Shown: in pieces, positions 5,802 through 8,255 of the stretch
Numbering within the stretch: position 1 is the first letter of the stretch
Layout of the letters: every line of letters starts with the position of its first letter
Assembly (NCBI GenBank): GCA_964587525.1
Contig: CAZPLZ010000148.1
Span: 1 to 8,255 of the forward strand
Direction of reading: 5' to 3'
Source: CAZPLZ01 sp964587525
Lineage (GTDB): Bacteria > Oederibacteriota > CAKKQC01
Length of the DNA: 8,255 bases
Program-made: the position numbers and the translations under genes
The notes under the pieces: model-generated
Told to the model about the DNA's origin: nothing
The model's input: the letters and a program-made list of their open reading frames with translations, nothing else
The model's database searches: none

Positions 5802-5857
5802 CCCCCTCACCCTACCCTCTCCCCCCAAAGGGGGGAGAGGGATAAAGGGAGAGGGAG
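5802..5857. repeat. Palindromic C/G-rich intergenic repeat with G-quadruplex pattern
   Basis: The core is a perfect 12-bp inverted repeat: CCCTCTCCCCCC (5815-5826), an AAA loop, and GGGGGGAGAGGG (5830-5841). Degenerate outer arms CCCTCACCCTA and TAAAGGGAGAGGG flank it. The right half carries four G-tracts (5830-5835, 5839-5841, 5847-5849, 5853-5855) with loops AGA, ATAAA and AGA. C-rich repeats of this CCCTCACCCTA-CCCTCTCCCC type are known as dispersed intergenic elements in several bacterial genomes. It lies between the rarA stop (5798) and the promoter of the next gene. It lacks a T-run on either strand, so it is not a canonical intrinsic terminator, though the hairpin could still slow polymerase or protect the rarA 3' end. 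Confidence 0.75.
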
Positions 5858-5868
5858 CGATCTGCGGG

Positions 5869-5874
5869 TATAAT
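5869..5874 (+). promoter_or_regulatory. TATAAT -10 element of the second DUF59 gene
   Basis: A perfect TATAAT lies 24 bases upstream of the ATG at 5898. No recognisable TTGACA-like box is found at 16-18 bp spacing; that position is occupied by the G-rich repeat arm. No TGn extension is present. Transcription would begin near 5881, giving a leader of about 17 nt that contains the AAGGAGG Shine-Dalgarno (5885-5891). The promoter may need an activator or an unusual upstream structure. A chance match is possible. Confidence 0.5.
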
Positions 5875-5897
5875 GGATCTAGCTAAGGAGGTATTGA

Positions 5898-6206
5898 ATG
5901 CCAACTAAAGAAGAAGTAACAGAAATCTTAAAGCAGTGCTATGACCCGGAAATCCCGGTGAATATCGTGGACCTAGGACTGATCTACGACCTCAACATCA
6001 CCGACGAGGAGATCGGCGTCAAAATGACGCTCACGGCCCAGGGCTGTCCCATGCACACGCAGATCACGCAAGATGTCCAAAAGAAACTTCTCGAAGGGGT
6101 TCCTGGTCTGAAAAAAGCAAACGTCGAGATTGTCTGGAACCCACCCTGGGACCCCAGCCGCATCTCCAAGGAAGCCAAACTCAAGCTCGGCATGGAGACG
6201 GAGTAG
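5898..6206 (+). CDS. MIP18/DUF59 (SufT/PaaD-like) Fe-S maturation protein, intact copy
   Basis: A 102-residue single-domain DUF59 protein of standard length. The family is linked to Fe-S cluster assembly or delivery, alone or with SUF proteins. It shows the CYDPEIPVNIVDLGLIYDL block (14-32), the VKMTLTAQGCP strand with the conserved Cys at residue 50, the GVPGL turn, and the VEIVWNPPWDP motif near the end. A strong AAGGAGG lies six bases before the ATG. Compared with the broken copy at 924-1273 it lacks the polar N-terminal extension and has MHTQITQ where the other has YGPQLIQ, so the two are diverged paralogs rather than a recent duplication. It has its own putative promoter and is followed after 32 bases by the convergent mqnC. 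If the other copy is non-functional, this one could cover its role. Confidence 0.92.
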   Translation: MPTKEEVTEILKQCYDPEIPVNIVDLGLIYDLNITDEEIGVKMTLTAQGCPMHTQITQDVQKKLLEGVPGLKKANVEIVWNPPWDPSRISKEAKLKLGMETE

Positions 6207-6238
6207 AGTTCAAAAAGAGGCTTAAGGGCAGGATCAAA

Positions 6239-7351
6239 CTAGACGCTGACGGGCTCCGGATCGAACCGGTGAAGGGGCTCGTACAAGGTGTTGCGCTGGA
6301 TGGGCGTGAACCCGGAGTCGCGGATGATGCCCAGCGTCTCATCCACGGTGGTTTCGTTCACGAATCCGGCCTCCCGGTGGACGTTCTCCTCGAGCAACGT
6401 GCCGCCGAAATCGTCGGCGCCGAAGTGCAGGGCCATCTGGCCAGTCTTCTTGCCCTCCGAGAACCATGAAGCCTGAATATGGTCGAAATTGTCCAGGTAG
6501 ACCCGCGAGAGGGCGATGTGACGCAGATAGACCGCGGGGCCCGCATATGTCGTGATCTTCCGCTCCAGCACGGTATTCCCCGGCTTGAAGCTCCAGGGGA
6601 TGAACGCGGTGAAGCCGCGGGACTCGTCCTGCAGCCGGCGGATCTCCTCGAGATGCGCGATGGTGTCTTCTGGCGTTTCGAAGTGGCCGTACATCATGGT
6701 GGCGGTGGAGCGGAACCCGATCTGGTGCGCGATCCGGTGCACGTCCATCCAGTCCTTCACGGTCCGCTTGGGCTGGTTGGGCTTGGGCGCCAGTCTCAGG
6801 CGCACCCTATCAGAAAGGATCTCCGCCCCGCCGCCAGGGATCGTGCGCAGCCCCGCGTCCCAGAGGGCCTGCAGCACTTCCCGCAGGCTCTTGCCGGACA
6901 CTTTCACCATTTCTTGGATTTCGGGCGCGGAGAACAGATGCAAATGCATCTGCGGAACACCTTCCTGAAGACCCTTGATCAAATCTAAATAATACGAAAA
7001 CGGGATCTTCGGGTTGAGTCCGCCCTGCAGCAGAAGGGTCGTGACACCGGCCTCCCAGGCTTTCCTCGCCTTCTCCACCACCTGCTCCACCGTCAGCGTG
7101 TACGCATCAGCCTCATCGGCATGGCGGTAAAAAGCGCAAAAGAGACAGTCCGCCTCGCAGATGTTGGTGTAATTCGGATTGCTGTCCACCACGAACGTCA
7201 CTTCCCGGTTCGGATGACGGCGGAACCGCAGCTCCTGCGCCAACGCGCCCAGATCCATGAGCGGCGCTAATGCGAACAGCTCCTGACCCTCCTCCGGCGT
7301 CACGCGCCGCCCAAGAAGAATCTTGTCAATGAGCCCGCGGTGCGACCACAT
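6239..7351 (-). CDS. mqnC: MqnC, cyclic dehypoxanthinyl futalosine synthase (radical SAM)
   Basis: MqnC converts dehypoxanthine futalosine to its cyclic form in the futalosine pathway of menaquinone synthesis. The 370 residues are normal length. The radical-SAM cluster motif is C65-x3-C69-x2-C72 in NYTNICEADCLFCAFYR. Further family marks are TTLLLQGGLNP, the IPGGGAEIL block, ATMMYGHFETPED, FTAFIPWSFKPGN, and the C-terminal IQASWFSEG, FGADDFGGT and EENV segments, ending in GFTPIQRNTLY. The NYTNIC-type motif and IQASW block separate MqnC from the related MqnE. ATG at 7351 overlaps the mqnA 3' end by 26 bases, with only a weak AAGG upstream, which suggests translational coupling. The gene is convergent with the DUF59 gene. 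No clear terminator hairpin is seen in the 32 bases between them. Confidence 0.93.
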   Translation of the reverse strand: MWSHRGLIDKILLGRRVTPEEGQELFALAPLMDLGALAQELRFRRHPNREVTFVVDSNPNYTNICEADCLFCAFYRHADEADAYTLTVEQVVEKARKAWEAGVTTLLLQGGLNPKIPFSYYLDLIKGLQEGVPQMHLHLFSAPEIQEMVKVSGKSLREVLQALWDAGLRTIPGGGAEILSDRVRLRLAPKPNQPKRTVKDWMDVHRIAHQIGFRSTATMMYGHFETPEDTIAHLEEIRRLQDESRGFTAFIPWSFKPGNTVLERKITTYAGPAVYLRHIALSRVYLDNFDHIQASWFSEGKKTGQMALHFGADDFGGTLLEENVHREAGFVNETTVDETLGIIRDSGFTPIQRNTLYEPLHRFDPEPVSV

Positions 7352-8114
7352 CGGGAGCCTTCAGGCGCTTGATTAAGAGCTGAAATATCTCGATCGCTTC
7401 GTCCTCATCGGGACCTTTCCGGTAGACGAAACCATCGGTGTACTGCTTGAGCTGTTCCACCGTGAGACCGAGCTTGTCCACCCACGGGCGATACCGCTGT
7501 TCTACGTCCGGCTCGTCTCCCCAAGCTTTCAACGAATCGCCAATCAACTCCCGCAGTGTGCTCGACTCCTTGGCCCACAGGCCTCGCCTCGCCGCCCACA
7601 CGGCGAACACAAACGGCAGCCGGTGCCAATCCCACCAGGCCTGACCCAGATCCAGCATGTGCGGGTAGCCCGGAAGTCCATGGGTGCGAGCAGCCAGGGC
7701 TGCATCGCCGATGAGCAACCGCGCCGCAGCTTCGTTTTCGCCGGTCACGTACGTGGGGGTGACCTTAAACCGTTCCTTGAGGACCACCTTGGCCAGCACC
7801 GCCCCGGTGGTGCTCTCGGAAGTCAGATCAACCCTCGAGTCGCCGGTCAGCCGGTCCAGTGGCTCCCGTGAAAACAGGATCACACTTCCGGCGGCCTGCT
7901 TGACCCCAATGATGTAATCACCCACCGGCTCAAAATCAGACTGCAACGAAAGGTAATCCAGCAGGGAAAACGGCCCCGCATCCACTTCGCCGCGGCGCGC
8001 CGCTTCCCCCAACGGTTTCGGCAGCATCGAAAGCAACGGAAAAGCGGACCCTTCGAGCCGGAGATAGAACGGCGCGGCGTTGAGATAAGGGATCTTCGCG
8101 ACTTTAGCGCGCAT
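7326..8114 (-). CDS. mqnA: MqnA, chorismate dehydratase
   Basis: MqnA dehydrates chorismate to 3-enolpyruvyl-benzoate, the first committed step of the futalosine menaquinone pathway, in the cytoplasm. It has a periplasmic-binding-protein fold but no signal peptide. From the ATG at 8114 there are 262 residues. Visible family segments are VAKIPYLNAAPFY (5-17), EVDAGPFSLLDYL (43-55), the DLTSESTTGAVLAKVVL substrate-loop region (97-113), LLIGDAAL (133-140), and DLGQAWWDWHRLPFVFAVWAARRG in two adjoining parts (155-168 and 169-178). The GDAAL and LPFVFAVWA features favour MqnA over MqnD. A TTG at 8129 is in frame and overlaps the mqnE stop, but would add IPPF-type residues not expected in the family. 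Neither start has a good Shine-Dalgarno, so coupling to upstream translation is likely. Confidence 0.9.
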   Translation of the reverse strand: MRAKVAKIPYLNAAPFYLRLEGSAFPLLSMLPKPLGEAARRGEVDAGPFSLLDYLSLQSDFEPVGDYIIGVKQAAGSVILFSREPLDRLTGDSRVDLTSESTTGAVLAKVVLKERFKVTPTYVTGENEAAARLLIGDAALAARTHGLPGYPHMLDLGQAWWDWHRLPFVFAVWAARRGLWAKESSTLRELIGDSLKAWGDEPDVEQRYRPWVDKLGLTVEQLKQYTDGFVYRKGPDEDEAIEIFQLLIKRLKAPDVVAPRAH

Positions 8115-8125
8115 GAAAGGGGGGA

Positions 8126-8255
8126 TCAAGCTTGGGCATACACATTCAGGACGTTATACCGGGCGTCCCGTTCAGCAGGGACCTTACCAGCCTCACGAAT
8201 CAGCTTGAGAATCCGGTCACGGGTGATCCCAATAGGCGAGGAGGCCAGGGCAGCA
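8126..8255 (-). CDS. mqnE: MqnE (aminofutalosine synthase), C-terminal end only
   Basis: An open frame on the minus strand enters from the window edge and ends at TGA (8126-8128), 11 bases before the mqnA ATG. The last 42 or so residues include ASSPIGITRDRILKLIREAG, then KVPAERDARYNVL and a short NVYAQA tail. A LIREAG-x-VP-x-ERD-x-x-YNV ending is typical of MqnE, the radical-SAM enzyme joining the MqnA product to SAM-derived adenosine. Position directly upstream of mqnA and mqnC on the same strand supports this. The catalytic part lies outside the window, so the call rests on the C-terminus and context. Confidence 0.65.
   Translation of the reverse strand, partial: AALASSPIGITRDRILKLIREAGKVPAERDARYNVLNVYAQA

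Noticed and set aside
5815..5841. Intrinsic terminator after rarA
   Set aside because: The hairpin is strong but neither strand has a T-run after the stem, and related half-elements occur at non-terminator positions.
8115..8129. TTG at 8129 as the mqnA start
   Set aside because: It overlaps the mqnE stop and adds IPPF-type residues not expected before the KIPYLN block. ATG 8114 matches the family start, though the choice is not certain.

Overview
The window reads as a GC-rich bacterial chromosome segment with closely packed genes and no mobile elements, tRNA or rRNA genes or CRISPR arrays. The gene families are SufS/SufU iron-sulfur assembly, a siroheme reductase, RarA and the futalosine route to menaquinone. 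This mix would suit a Nitrospirota-like or neighbouring environmental lineage. That placement is inferred from gene content and remembered sequence resemblance, not from a search.

Bases 1-4263 (+ strand) look like one sulfur and Fe-S operon. It holds the 3' end of a SufS cysteine desulfurase, an overlapping SufU scaffold (TTG start), and a MIP18/DUF59 protein whose frame breaks near its C-terminus. A 779-residue sulfite/nitrite reductase-like hemoprotein follows, then a conserved protein of unknown function. Sulfite reductase supplies sulfide for cysteine, SufS takes sulfur from cysteine, SufU carries it, and DUF59 proteins help in Fe-S maturation. The reductase itself needs a [4Fe-4S]-siroheme centre.

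Bases 4260-4499 hold no protein gene. A near-consensus sigma-70 promoter (TTGACA, 17 bp, TATAGT) overlaps the stop codon of the preceding gene. It is followed by about 195 nt of strongly self-complementary sequence ending in a T-run. I read this as a probable 6S RNA gene. It lies immediately upstream of rarA (4500-5798), a replication-associated AAA+ ATPase that starts at a TTG only four bases after the T-run.

Bases 5799-5897 contain a C/G-rich palindromic repeat with four G-tracts, then a perfect TATAAT and a strong Shine-Dalgarno. These precede a second, intact DUF59 gene (5898-6206). A closely related G-tract element lies between the broken DUF59 gene and the reductase (1276-1300). A 12-base copy of the C-rich arm lies just after the reductase stop codon (3662-3673).

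Bases 6239-8255 (- strand) are a convergent menaquinone operon transcribed in the order mqnE (3' end only), mqnA, mqnC. These enzymes make and process aminofutalosine-derived intermediates from chorismate. The points most worth a second look are the candidate 6S RNA and its junction with rarA, the paired G-tract elements, the DUF59 frame break, the extra cysteine quartet and C-terminal extension of the reductase, and the missing normal start codon of the conserved gene after it.
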